NCBI GenBank assembly: GCA_003427395.1 | Contig: BFEA01000142.1 | Span: forward strand, 157,022-183,261 | Length of the DNA stretch: 26,240 bases | Source of the DNA: Chara braunii | Lineage: Eukaryota > Streptophyta > Charophyceae > Charales > Characeae | Direction: 5' to 3' | Part shown: positions 10,056-19,542 of the stretch, in pieces | Layout: the number at the start of each line of letters is the position of its first letter | Position numbering within the stretch: the first letter of the stretch is position 1 | The notes under the pieces: generated by a model | What the model was told of the DNA's origin: nothing | The model's input: only the letters and a program-made list of their open reading frames with translations | Database searches by the model: none | Program-made: the position numbers and the translations under genes

Positions 10056-10189
10056 CTACTACTCTTTCTTTTCAAAGATTGTCCTCTTTGACTGTGACCT
10101 GTCACTCATTACTTTCATTTACCTACTACTCTTACTTTTCAAAGATTGTCCTCTTTGACTATGACCTGTCCCTCACTATTTTCATTTAC
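10056..10189. repeat. Tandem duplication, two copies of 67 bp
   Basis: CTACTACTCTTTCTTTTCAA and CTACTACTCTTACTTTTCAA start at 10056 and 10123. Each is followed by AGATTGTCCTCTTTGACT, a TGACCTGTC segment and TTTCATTTACC. The copies differ at about five positions. They lie just outside the right end of the MITE in the C-terminal region of the LINE, where the duplication contributes to the broken reading frame. Confidence 0.92.
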
Positions 10190-10629
10190 CATGTTGTAGT
10201 CTTTATAAGGGTCCTCTATTATATGCATAGTAAAGGTAATCCAATTATCATTTCCTTCTTTTTTTTCCTAATAAGCCAATACGTTTTCTAGAGCAATCGT
10301 GTGTGTCATTACCGTTCAATCTCCCATTGCCCAGTGTCTATTATTTTTTAGGATTAGGATCCATTCTGGAGGGATGTTGACCATTATTTGTTGTAGGTTG
10401 TTCGCTAGACGATGACAACCCTTGAGCGTGCTTCTTAGTTGTTTCTCATCCTTTCACTCTTTCCTGTCATCATCTCATATATGTTTCACCTACAACTCTC
10501 AATCTTGTGTCTTTTGTGGTTAGCGTAAATGGTTTTTCCTCGTCCTCCGCCATCCACAAATTACAGAATAGAAGTTGTCTACGAATCTCCTTTTTGTTTT
10601 GTGACTTTCTTACCTTCGCAGGGAGGATT

Positions 10630-11302
10630 TCTCACCTTGCTCTGATGATATTCCACCAAAAGTTTAGTCTTGCTTCACCTTTGGTATGCCGGGTGTTCGG
10701 TGGTCCGCCTTTCATTAACCACGATTTACTCATTAACCAAAAGAAGCCCTCCATATTAGATAGTGTGCTGTAAACGGAAAGTTGGTGGATCTCCTCTAAA
10801 GCCAGCGTTGTCCATGGAAGGCTGAGTGTGGTTAGCAATTTTAAGATCCATTTCATTGCCGGGTCTAAAACTCCCAGACCTCCTTGACTTTTCCTCCTTG
10901 CGACATATTGCTATGCCACCTTACTTATGAAGTCCTGCCTAGAAGATTCCCTTGTCCATAGGTCGTCTATGACCTTTCTTTTAAAATCTTCCATAGCCTT
11001 GTGGTCGGGGGTTCAGAAGGCTCCGACATACTACATCATTGAGAAGATAGATGAGTTTAGAATCAGGCTTGTCCGAATAGCAAGGTGTGTACCTTTACCC
11101 ATGCATTGAGTTTTGTAATCATTTTGGCCGGTAGGCTAGGGGTTATCTCTGCTGTTACTCCTAGCTCGTTAAGTTGGATTCCAAACACTCTCATTGGGAC
11201 GTTGGGATTAAACCATATCATTCCTTCTTATGGCTTTTGGGGGGGGGTGTTGTTGTCGTTGGCTAGCCACCAACCTACACTTTTTTGCCAGTTTATCCGC
11301 AT
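10630..11302 (-). pseudogene. LINE reverse transcriptase thumb and GGLG C-terminal region
   Basis: Minus-strand translation, changing frame several times, gives INADKLAKK directly after the RT palm, then MRVFGIQLNELGVTAEITPS with LPAKMITKLNAW, which matches the FLGI...L...KL..W pattern at the end of LINE RT domains. Next come FKRKVIDDLWTR and VARRKSQGGLGVLDPAMKW. The GGLG-VLD block is the conserved segment downstream of RT in LINE ORF2 proteins. The frame continues as a 74-codon stretch (10856 to 10632) ending ARLNFWWNIIRAR. Stops interrupt between blocks, so no protein can be made. The order and spacing agree with the RT palm frames at 11303-12025. Confidence 0.8.
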
Positions 11303-12050
11303 TTATGAGACCAACTGATAGGCATTTATTGCTTTTGTGAGGGCTTCGAAAAAGAAATTAGTAGCTCTAATTAAAACTGTTAGGCCATCAACGAAATGGA
11401 TGGTGGGGGGTATGATGTAGTTGCGGGTATTATCCTTTGTTGCCAATGTGATACTTCCCATGGAGGGATCTATTCTAGGAAAGGAGGCTATGATCTTTAT
11501 AATGAAGAGAGAGATCGACGCTGTAAGGGGATCCCCTTGCCTCACCGATCTTGACATCTTGTAAGTATTTGATATGTGACTGTTTACTTGTACTGCTCCG
11601 TATGCGTCACTGTATAAATGTTTTACACACTTTTGAAACATGGGGCCCACCCCCATTTTCTCCATGCATTATTGTAAGAAATCCCAACTAACCTGATTGT
11701 ATTAGTTTTTTTTAAAATTAAAGAAAATAATGGTTGCGTTGATTTTCTTATCATTGATACATCTTACTGATTTCGCTAGTATTATGACGTTGTCTAGTAT
11801 GAATTTGCCTGGGATGAAGCCCGTTTGGTCTATGTGAAAACATAATTTGGTGATATTCCTTATTCTATTTGCTAGGAGTTTAACTAGGATTTTGTATGCT
11901 ACCATCAGGAGTGTCATTGGTCTATAGTTCTTGACGTAAGTTAGGTCTCCTTTCTTGTATAGTAGCCTGACTATTCCTGTACTTAGGCAAGGACCTAGTC
12001 CTTCGTTTTCCCATACCGTTTTCATAAACTTGCAAGGTTCCTCCCCAAGC
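11303..12050 (-). pseudogene. LINE reverse transcriptase palm/fingers, catalytically dead
   Basis: Two minus-strand frames carry the RT core. The first (12025 to 11702) has KTVWENEGLGPCL, IVRLLYKKGDLTYVKNYRPM, the YKILVKLLANRI helix and HIDQTGFIPGKFILDNVI, which are the usual LINE RT blocks 0 to 2. It ends in IIFFNFKKN where active enzymes have a (F/L)DFxKA motif, so the first catalytic Asp is Asn here. A frameshift near 11690 leads to the second frame (11665 to 11303): EKMGVGPMFQKCVKHLY, then SRSVRQGDPLTASISLFII (the RQGDPL block) and HFVDGLTVLI in place of FADDT, so one of the two catalytic Asp residues is Gly. With two active-site residues gone plus frame breaks, the enzyme cannot work. 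Identity as a LINE RT is secure from the block order. Confidence 0.92.
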
Positions 12051-12699
12051 AGTGGTCAGTGGGTTTACTTGAATTCTTTGGATAGATCATCAAACTCTTG
12101 AGTTTTTCCTGGTTTCATTGAATTCAAAACTCTTTTAATTTATCTGTTGGTTATGGGTTTATCCAGTTGGTTGGCCAGGTTGAAAGAGGTTGTTTGTCGA
12201 AATATTTGATGAATTTCTCTCTTGCCTGGAGGATTGACTTCGGTGTTAGTTGCTTGGTTTTAGAAGTATAGAGGTTTTAATAAAAGGATTTTGCTATAAA
12301 TATCATTTCCGTCCGGTTTGACATAAGTACTTCCTCTCCTCTTAATTGATGAATGACTGTGTTTCTTCCCCTTGCTTTAATCTTCTGAAAAAAGAACAGT
12401 CATGTTTTTATCTTCTACCCATTCTTTGATCCGAGCTCGCATGTGTATATATTTCGGCTTCCAAGTGCTCCAATTGGCTAATTCTGCTTTGGATCTTGTT
12501 AGGAGTTCCTCGTAGGTTGTTTTTCCTGGGTTATTTATGAGGTTTCTTTATGCCAGATTGGCTGTTGCTTTCAATTCCTTTATCCTTTGGTCCCTTTTGA
12601 CTGTTATTTTTCTAGAGGTTGAAGAGGTTGCTTAGGATAGGTTGAGAAGTCTTCTCCTTCCCTCAAGCATATCCTATTGCTTCCTTCATTTCTTAAGTA
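12051..12699 (-). pseudogene. LINE linker between endonuclease and reverse transcriptase
   Basis: The minus strand reads TRARIKEWVEDKNMTVLFFQ, KIKARGRNTVIHQLRGEEVL, a SFY...NLYTSKTKQL block, ILQAREKFIKYFDKQPLSTW and KPGKTQEFDDLSKEF. This follows the known layout of LINE linkers: an FF..K.R...N.I..L...G block, then FY..LY, then a KPGK.. block just before RT. Several stops and at least two frame changes are present. It continues directly from the end of the endonuclease at about 12700 and runs into RT at about 12040. Confidence 0.75.
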
Positions 12700-12799
12700 T
12701 GCAGTACTAAATTGTTGATTTTGAAGAAGCTTGTGCCTTTTTGTAGCCCCGGGCCAAATAGAAGGTTTAGAAAGATTGGATTGTGGTCAAAACCGTTGT
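12700..12799 (-). pseudogene. LINE endonuclease, C-terminal fragment (cut off by insertion)
   Basis: The minus strand reads FDHNPIFLNLLFGPGLQKGT then SFFKINNLVL, matching the last block of LINE apurinic-type endonucleases, where SDHxP holds catalytic Asp and His residues. The block is separated from the rest of the domain by the insertion at 12800-15970. Adding this fragment to the end of the upstream part, across a single copy of the 8-base duplication, keeps the frame open. Confidence 0.88.
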
Positions 12800-14090
12800 C
12801 GAGCGCACGGTCCCTGCTGGGGGAACCTTTCCCGGCCGCTTCACGCAGGATTGGCAGAATTCGCATGTCGCTTCACGAAAAAGGAAGCGGCAGAGCCGCT
12901 CTGGACGAGTGCGCCAGCTATACCTCCATCGAGCCCCTACGACAAGATAGGGTCTCGCAAGGTACAACTTACCTCCACCCGCGGGAGCTGTCACCATCCC
13001 TTGGGTGGGCGTATCCCCGCCGAGCTACTCTAACCGCAATCCCAACTTCACCAATCAAGTCGCCTGAAGATACAAACACAGCCACACTTAGAAAAGGGAG
13101 TGACAAACGTGAAGGCCAAGGAGAACGATACACGACAGTGGAGGTGGGCTATTTCGACGAGATAGAACGACCGCAATGGTAGGGAATGACGATGCAACCA
13201 CGACCAATGAGGGATACACCTTCAGACGAGTCTGGTTGCGATGTGATGGCGGAGACAACCTCAGTAGAGAAACCGCTATGACTCGGACCCCACGACGCCA
13301 GAACTCTATTACCAGATGGAAGCGGCCATGATCTCTGTTCGCCTCTTCTACCCACCAATCATACCAAATGAGTATGAATTTTTCGGTAGAATAGAGAAAG
13401 ATACATTGTCATAATCTAAATCCTCCGGAAGTAATCCCGCAGCCCTGATCCCTATGGTGCCAAAACCATGACCTTAACGTAGAATCTGCCACCGCCATTC
13501 AACTCGCAACATGCCAGAACCCCCATTTTGCATCTTTACTCGTTCGTTTCCGTTGAGGGACGGACAAGTTACACTGTTTTTCCCTTTCGTCATCCCTCTC
13601 TCCTCTTCTCTCGGTTCCTTCGCGCACCTCGTTTTCTCATAACTCCACTTCTGCTAACTTTTCACTCGATCTGACTGCAGATTCAGGGTCGCCCTACCCC
13701 AAAATCTCAGTTTCAATTCTTCCCTTGCCCAGTTTCGTTATGAAACGGGCAGGATGTGAGTTTTCTCACTACTCCATGCCCATTCTCTTTCTCACCTTCG
13801 TCTTTCCGACGTCTTCTTCCTCTCCGCTCTGCAGCTAGTCCTGCGAGTCCGGTCAGTAGCCTTCCTTGAAGATTCAGAGGGAGAAGGAAAGAAGAGAGAG
13901 AAAGAGAAAAACAAAAACAAAAACCAGGCAGGGCCGATCAGCCTCTCCCAACTTATGCGTGTTGCCCTTGTGTCGAGGCCACATTGATTTTCATTGTTTC
14001 GTTTCAATTTTAACGGATGTCCCGAGGGACAAATCGCAGTCCCACCGCGGGACTCTGCAGACCGGCCCACGAGGCCCTGGTCTGGTGATC
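12800..14090. other. Left part of the 3.17-kb insertion, no gene recognised
   Basis: GC-richer sequence with open frames on several strands, none of which shows a known domain. A frame of 156 codons starting at 12712 runs across the insertion junction and so cannot be an old gene. A purine-rich stretch (GAGGGAGAAGGAAAG onward, about 13875-13925) ends in an AAACAAAAACAAAAACC tail, which could be the A-rich end of a small retroposon on the plus strand, but its start cannot be found. Confidence 0.4.
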
Positions 14091-14101
14091 TGTTTACACC
14101 T

Positions 14102-14528
14102 GGATTCGAACTCGAGTCCGCATTTCAAAATTTTAGTATGTTATTTATCTGCTTTCAGTGGAGTCCGACCTTGGGTTTGTGTCTCATAGTTCATGGGTGT
14201 ACCAGTTGAGCTATGTGTGTAGGTGCTGGTCCCAAAGGACTGTTTTTCAACAGTCCGCGGGTGTACCGACTGAGCTAGGCTTAGTGGCTGATCCCACACG
14301 ACTATTTTTCATCAGTCGGTGGGTGTACCAGCTGGGCTAGGTGTGTAGGTGCTGGTCCCACATGAATGTTTTTCAACAGTCCGCGGGTGTACCAACTGAG
14401 CTAGGCTTAGTGGCTGATCCCACAAGACTTTTTTTCAACAATCTGCGGGTGTACCATCCGAGCTACCGCAGGTACAGATCCCACAGGACTGTTTTTCAAG
14501 AGTCCGCGGGTGTACCAACGGGGCTAGG
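14102..14528 (-). repeat. Array of six tRNA half-like units (D arm plus anticodon arm)
   Basis: On the minus strand six copies of a unit with TAGCTCAGTTGGTACACCCG or close variants are spaced about 62 bases apart (their plus-strand A-box regions lie near 14195, 14259, 14321, 14386, 14447 and 14508). TAGCTCAGTTGGTA is the classic tRNA D arm and RNA polymerase III A box. It is followed in most units by GGACTGTTGAAAAACAGTCC, a perfect hairpin with a GAA-containing loop like an anticodon arm. Only once, at 14102-14113, does a B-box/T-arm (GAGTTCGAATCC on the minus strand) follow. So the 5' half of a tRNA-like sequence has been multiplied in tandem, with a single 3' half at the end. It resembles the head of a tRNA-derived SINE; a related single copy lies at 24541-24592. 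It cannot fold as six tRNAs. Confidence 0.75.
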
Positions 14529-14599
14529 TCTGCAACTGCTGTTCCCACAGCCCTATTCACACTCAAATTTCTCACAGCAGATTGCGGCCGGCGGATGAT

Positions 14600-14985
14600 G
14601 CATCAACAGAGGGATTCTGCCACTCAGGGTTCCTCCGCCTCGTGAGTTAAGCACCCTCCGGCTCGCATGCATTTGAACACCTCGGTTCGCCTGTCAAAAA
14701 CGGGCGGGATAGAGGGATCCCGTCAATGCTCCGAACAAGCCCCAAGCCTGTCAAGAGCGGCACACGCTCAGGTCCTCGGCCGTCGTGGTGGGCACCCGTG
14801 GAGGTCTCCACTGCTCCCCACTATAATGCTGCCCTCAGCAGCCCATGCTGACACTCACCCTTTCATTCAAGGTCAACGAAGGCTGCGACAGAGTCGCCGT
14901 CCGCCCTTGTTCAGGTGCGGTTGCGCAACTTGCCTCCATCCGCTTCTTGCTCAATAAATTTATGGCATTCTTTAATTTTTTTTTT
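14600..14985 (+). other. GC-rich segment ending in AATAAA and an A/T-rich tail, not recognised
   Basis: The stretch contains no known domain. It ends with CTCAATAAATTTATGGCATTC and a T-rich run, so it may contain the 3' end of some transcribed repeat. A small hairpin (GGATCCCGTC region) and short palindromes are present. The open frames here (96 codons or fewer) overlap on both strands and are not supported. Confidence 0.3.
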
Positions 14986-15039
14986 GAAGTTCTTTTCGCC
15001 TTTCTTCGTGGTTCTTCTTCACCGTCGGTCCTGGAGCCA

Positions 15040-15310
15040 TGGAGAAAAAAAAATAAAAAATAAATATAAATCAACAAAAATAAAGATAGTAGAATTGAAG
15101 AGGACGAGGACCTGCCGACGCCCCCTTGGTCTTGCCAGTCGAACCAAGGCTTGGGCCCGTCCGACAAAACCAAGGGGTATAGTCCCTTAAGACTCTCAAC
15201 CCCTCAGTCTCCGCCTGTCGCGCTTCTTTGCTTCATCGCCGCTTGCTGACCTTGAACCCCAAACCCTGTCGCTTGAAAGTCCAGTACCGTAACCATTAGA
15301 ACTAGGATGA
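15040..15310 (-). mobile_element. tRNA-derived SINE
   Basis: On the minus strand a tRNA-like head starts at about 15308 with CTTCATC, continues with the A box TAGTTCTAATGGTTACGG and a TTTCAA-type loop, reaches a B-box-like GGGGTTCAAGGTC, and closes with GATGAAG, which pairs perfectly with CTTCATC as a 7-base acceptor stem. A body follows with a second TTGGTTCGACTGG motif near 15135, and the element ends in an A/T-rich tail (TTGTTGATTTATATTTATTT, then poly(T)-type sequence) near 15040. This is the structure of a SINE: polymerase III promoter head, unrelated body and simple tail, mobilised by a LINE. It is nested in the 3.17-kb insertion. Confidence 0.6.
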
Positions 15311-15970
15311 AGGCTGAGCTGGGTAGGCGTGAGCCTGCGTATGTATAGTCGCGGGATCGTGATTGGTCCTCCCCACACAAACCGGGTCTCCGCCTTGGCC
15401 TATCGGCTAACCTCCTACCCGTTAGAGGACGCCACCTGCGCCTAGGATTGTAACTACTGGTATTCTAGTCGTCGGGCGCTCGACATATTTTGCCGAACTC
15501 CCGTCTTTTTCCCATACTAGGTTTGCCAACGCCGCGCCTTTCCGTGTGTCGCCAAACACCGTCTTCTCGTGTGTGCACAAGATAGGGTCTTTATCCTTTT
15601 CGCGTCGTGTCCCGCCAGAGGCCGAACTAGTTGCGAAGTAAAGCTGACCTTTATAAAATAAAAGAAAAAATATAATTAATAATACAAACTATAAAAGGGA
15701 GAGTAACCGGGCCCTACGGCTTTGGCGTCATTTCGCCAACCTAGTATTGCTGATGACTAACGACTATCTCATCGTGCAACGCAGTAATGCGTGCCCCACA
15801 CACTTTCTTATTCTAACCATACTTGACTCGGAATCTCGCCAAGAGCGAGGTTGCCGAGGTAAGCGCCCTGACGGGTTTTACCTAATCAGCGCGTTTCGTC
15901 GGCCAAGGACGCACTCAGTGCGACCTTTAAAAAAAACGGCAAATACCCTTGTAAGGGTGTTCGCTACGAC
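15310..15970. other. Right part of the 3.17-kb insertion
   Basis: No gene recognised. On the minus strand TTAGCCGATAGGCCAAGGCGG near 15405 resembles another tRNA A box just upstream of the SINE head, which may mean the SINE is dimeric. The right terminal region contains a short palindrome (GTCGCACTGAGTGCG, minus strand) near the element end, typical of sub-terminal sequences bound by transposases, but this is only a pattern. Confidence 0.35.
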
Positions 15971-15978
15971 ACCGTTGT

Positions 15979-16730
15979 GGTATGAAAGTTTTCCTAGGCC
16001 TGTGCCATGAATTGTGCCTCTAAGAGATTCAGAGATGAGGAAATAGTCTATTGCAGAACTTGTTATGTGTTGTTGGGTTTTATTTTCCTTCCTATATATG
16101 TATCTGTTTGTTTCTGGTTGTGTTATTCTTAGCGGTTCTATTAGATCTCTTTCCATCACCAACGGTTGTATTACTTGTGCTTCTTCAAGGAGTGAGTCTT
16201 CCCTACCCCTTTGTGAACATGAAAGTCTATCTCTAACTAGATATAGGGTGGTGTTCCAATCTCGTACCAATATGAGGTATTTCTGACTATTACATCTGAC
16301 TGCTATGTTTTGTATGAAGGCTTGTCTTTGGGTGGAATCGTTGGGAGCGTAGACATTTACTAATTGAAGGTTTTCTTCTTTGCAGGTGGTGTATTTTTAT
16401 CCATCCTCCTCCTTCCTCGTCTACTATGACTTCCCACATACTAAGTGATTTTGCTGCTTTTGATTCCTGATGTCAGAGGATGGTTGTACCTGCTAAGCCC
16501 ACTCTTGGGGACGGTGCCCAATACCCTGTCTGGACATATTTTAATTATGTTAGGATTTTCTTAGTCGTTGCCTTATGCTCAATAGAGTCTGTCATGTGGG
16601 TTTCTTGAAGGCATGTTATGTCTGATGGATTCTTGGTGAACCAGTTGAGATATTTGGTCATATTGTCCCATTTGTCCGTGTTGGATAAAATTGTAGCCAG
16701 TCCGTTAACATTCCAAGACATTACCGTTTG
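15979..16730 (-). pseudogene. LINE apurinic-type endonuclease, N-terminal and central part
   Basis: The minus strand carries all main blocks of the exonuclease-endonuclease-phosphatase fold of LINE ORF2, in order: MSWNVNGL (about 16722), DITCLQETHM with the catalytic Glu (about 16605), WEVIVDEEGGGWI, LQLVNVYAPNDST (about 16355), VRDWNTTL in place of GDFN (about 16265) and SAIDYFLISESL (about 16050). The Asp and Asn of the GDFN block are kept, while its Gly is Arg. The domain nicks target DNA before reverse transcription. Frame changes and stops occur between QETH and NVYAPN. The last block lies beyond the insertion, at 12700-12799. Identification is secure; activity is not possible. Confidence 0.92.
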
Positions 16731-17060
16731 CTCAAGCTCGTTGGGTTTAATGATATATCTTTTGGGGGTCTATAGGTTTTGTGCTTGAGGTCGTGACGTT
16801 GGTAATGCCATTAAACGTTATCACTTCGGTGGTCTAACTAGTTGAGGTTAATGTCAGTCTGTTGATTATGGAGTGACCTGGTTCTACGGATGCTGTAGCT
16901 AGGATTTCATGCAGATGCTCCTCTTCTCCCTCAAAGAGTTCATACGCCTCTATTATTAAGGCTGCAACTGCAACCCTTTAGCAGGCGAGTCCCCTCCCAT
17001 GAGTCCATATGGGATTGCTCTCAGCACCCTCCATGGTTTCCATGTGACGTGGTCATAAAG
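16731..17060 (-). pseudogene. LINE region just upstream of the endonuclease
   Basis: The minus strand reads ALIIEAYELFEGEEEHLHEI and LATASVEPGHSIINRL, then ITFNGITNVTTSSTKP, leading into the endonuclease start. A short acidic block followed by a Ser/Thr-rich linker is common immediately before the endonuclease in LINE proteins. Two or three stops break the frame. It contains no domain of its own. Confidence 0.55.
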
Positions 17061-17310
17061 GTGAGCACGGTTGAATGCGCTGATGTGGCGTGGCTACAAG
17101 GACCTTGAGGAGGGGCGAGGTCCGGGTGACAAGATTGAGGAGCGATTTTATGACGACGACGATGACGATACCACAGACGGTCTTCGCGATAGCAGCTTCA
17201 CTGCTGACGATGCAGCCAGGAATGATGATGTTCCTTGCGACAAAAACAACAACAACAACTATGCAGTGTGCAACAACAAAACCTGCAATAACAACAAACA
17301 TGGCGACGAT
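17060..17310. repeat. Simple triplet-rich sequence
   Basis: GACGACGACGATGACGAT (about 17150) and a set of AACAACAACAAC-type runs (17243-17300) make open frames of low complexity in several registers, on both strands. The sequence is probably decayed LINE coding DNA with slippage at triplets. None of the frames is supported as a gene. Confidence 0.5.
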
Positions 17311-18560
17311 ACTTGTAGGGATTTAAGTGTGATTCGCCTGTTTTTCTCTCCCCTTTCTCCCCCTCCCATCCCGTTGGTCCTCCTGTTTGTTGTGGGGAAC
17401 GATCGGGGCCAGGGGCGAGAGGGTTGGACGATTGGATTGCTTGGTGAACAAGAAGGCAGCGCAGGGATGTGGGGGGTGGGATGGTGGCACGAAGGGGTGG
17501 GATAGTGAGGGAAACACTCTAATTGCATCAATGTTTCCTGCCCTGTGTAGACTCACGGATTGTGAGGATTGGGGGGGGGAGGATGTTGTGGGTGGTCTGA
17601 TATAATCTTGTTCCTTGATTTGCGTGCCATTTTTCCTTGTGATGTGGCAAGAGGTTTCGGCTCAACCACTGATTATGAGGATCCGGGGGGAAATGGAGAT
17701 TTCCGAATAACTGGTGAGAGACAATCTTGGTGGTGATTTCGGAATTGGCCATGCTATAATAGTTGATCTATCTCTATATATTCTGATTGCCCTTCTCTTT
17801 CATGTGTTGTGAAGATTTTGGAAGTGAACGATGAGGGTTTCGGAATGGAGGATTGCCATCGGCCCTGCTTGTGTGATTGATTGGCGCCCTGTCACGGGGG
17901 GTAATTCCGACCGTTAGGGAGGGTGGAAAATCTGGTTGGGTCGGGCATCGGGGCTGTCTATGTGGCTCATGTTTGTCCGGCAGCGCGACCTTTTGATATG
18001 AAATCTTGTAACAGCATCTCCCCACTCCACTGGATGTGTAGATTAGGAGGATCGTTGGGGGGATATTGGTGCGGGCTACCTTACATAACAGAAAGTGATA
18101 GTGGAATTAGACTTTGTCTATGCTCTTCTATTCGCTGCGTGTGACTGGTGAACTGAATTTTTGTTACGTATAACTCGCGGTTCTGGCATGTGTGACGTGT
18201 TGCCACATGGTGACTATCATTTCAGTTTTCACAAGTGCTGTGTTATAAATTTGCCACGCAGTACAATAGGGGGAGCAGTAGTGCTAAGCATGTGGGGCAG
18301 TCTAGATGGTTCACTTCTGACTTTGGAATGTGGAATTCGCTATGAGTGACTCTCTATCTCCCCATTTGATTACCCCTTCCCCTCATAGCGCTGTAAGGTC
18401 TTTTTTAGGAGATATGATGTGGGCTTCTGAATAGGGATTGTTTTTTAGATTGTGATGGGCAGTTAATCCCCTCGGACGGAGGGCAATCAATGCTGCTCAT
18501 CGCGTTGAATGGTGCGTGCTTACGTCTTCGCATACCGACTGATTAGGATTTTTGTAGGTT
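17310..18560. other. Unrecognised stretch inside the LINE interval
   Basis: About 1.2 kb between the endonuclease side and the ORF1-like side of the LINE. Short minus-strand runs such as GEMLLQDFISKGRAAGQT (about 18010) look like protein, but no motif can be named. G-rich runs (GGGGGG at 17570) and CCCCTC runs are present. It could be decayed ORF1 or a further inserted repeat. Confidence 0.35.
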
Positions 18561-18571
18561 GTGACACGTGG

Positions 18572-18744
18572 CACGTTTTATGACATATGGTTGTTTACAG
18601 GGACGCTGGACCCGATTTCGAGCAGGTGTTGCTCCCCACCAATAGATGGAGCCTTCCCGAGTGTGCTAGCGGTGTCTGCTCTTATCAACACCCCTAGCAT
18701 TCACTCGGGCTTTTTCTCAAAAAAAAAAAAAAAAAAAAAAAAAA
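18572..18744 (+). mobile_element. Short poly(A) retroposon, family G, copy A
   Basis: The body GGGACGCTGGACCCGATTTC, GAGCAGGTGTTGCTCC, CCACCAATAGATGGAGCC, TGCTCTTATCAACA and CCCTAGCATT ends in CTC followed by 26 A residues (18719-18744). The same sequence, also ending in CTC plus an A tail, occurs at 23952-24109, and partial copies at 23021 and 24927. An A tail directly after a conserved end on several copies is the signature of retroposition. The element is under 200 bases and has no coding frame. No A/B box is evident, so the source gene is unknown. It interrupts the LINE ORF1 region, since LINE-like protein resumes right after the tail. Confidence 0.75.
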
Positions 18745-19542
18745 GGTGAGCCTCCATCTAGTACCAGGCCATGAAAGGTCTCAACTCGCTCGTCATGATG
18801 TCTCCTGAAGAATTGAACCACTCCTCTCTCCATTCCTTTCTGGGACCCTGTATCTGGGACTCCAACGGAGCGGTCCCTTACACTTCAGCCAACATCATTT
18901 TCTCTGAAGGTTTGGCTAACGCTATTAGAGACCAATCCTTGTTCATAGCTACTTTCCAATCCTTATGAGCTTCGTTCCATCTGTATGGTATCACTATCCT
19001 TTTCTTGCAGTCTTTTTTTGTTTCAAGTCTGGCTGCTGTGAATATTTTTGTGCACTTTCCTGCAGCCTGTCTTGCAGATTGACCGTGCCTTCTATTGTAT
19101 CCCTGAAGATTGCGATTTGGGCTTTGAGAATTTCACTTTGTCTGTCAAAATCTTCCTTTGTGCTGAGTTTGATCTCTTCCCCTACTTCTGTCTCTTCCCT
19201 TGTGATGGCGGGTGTACTCCTTTGAGCTCTACCCATGGGACCCTTTGCCCTTTTGGCCGATTGTCTGTTGGTTGATGCCGAGTAAGACTTGGACCAGGTG
19301 TAGAGGTTAACTATCAGCGTGGCTTTGGGATGACATCTCAATCAATTTGTGGCCGTATCTTTTTGCAAAGAAGTTGGACAATTCCTCTTCCTTCTCGAGA
19401 ATCTCAAATTGGTTTGCGTGGGAAAACTTCTGATTGTTGACCATTGATTGTGGTTGATATTTTGCAGGTTGAAGAGGTTTTTTTTTGTGGGCTATTCTTA
19501 TTTCGAATTCCACTTCTCTTTCCCTCTCAGTACTTTGACATA
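18745..19542 (-). pseudogene. LINE ORF1-like protein, main part
   Basis: Minus-strand frames in order read REVEFEIRIAHKKKPLQPAK, YQPQSMVNNQKFSHANQFEI and LEKEEELSNFFAKRYGHKLI, then after a frameshift near 19330 STKEDFDRQSEILKAQIAIF and RDTIEGTVNLQDRLQESAQK (coiled coil), and after another near 19010 RIVIPYRWNEAHKDWKVAMN and KEWREEWFNSSGDIM. The FEILEKEEEL block resembles the NRFxxLEEEE segment found between gag-like and endonuclease regions of LINEs. ORF1 proteins coat LINE RNA as trimers held by a coiled coil. No zinc knuckle is seen. The assignment to the same LINE as 8-17 kb rests on strand, order and block type. Confidence 0.65.

Larger units (their letters stand above)
12800..15970. mobile_element. 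3.17-kb insertion in the LINE endonuclease, flanked by an 8-bp duplication
   Basis: ACCGTTGT occurs at 12792-12799 and again at 15971-15978, exactly flanking the insert. LINE protein is continuous across the site once the insert and one copy are removed, which proves a real insertion with target duplication. The ends show weak inverted similarity (GTCG-AGCGCAC against GTCGTAGCGAAC), which overlaps the duplication by two bases, so the true duplication may be 6 to 8 bases. An 8-base duplication fits hAT-type or related cut-and-paste elements; MULEs give 9. No transposase frame is visible, so the element is non-autonomous or an unclassified type. It is visibly more GC-rich than its host LINE and carries a tRNA-like array and a SINE. 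Confidence 0.7.

Noticed and set aside
12712-13182. 156-codon plus-strand open frame
   Set aside because: It starts in antisense LINE sequence and crosses the insertion point at 12800, so it cannot be an inherited gene.
14158-14598. Plus-strand frames with repeated GVPTELG peptides
   Set aside because: They are antisense readings of the tRNA-like array; the repetition comes from the DNA repeat.
17071-17505. 144-codon plus-strand frame rich in Asp and Asn
   Set aside because: It is produced by GAC/GAT and AAC triplet runs and lies antisense to LINE sequence.
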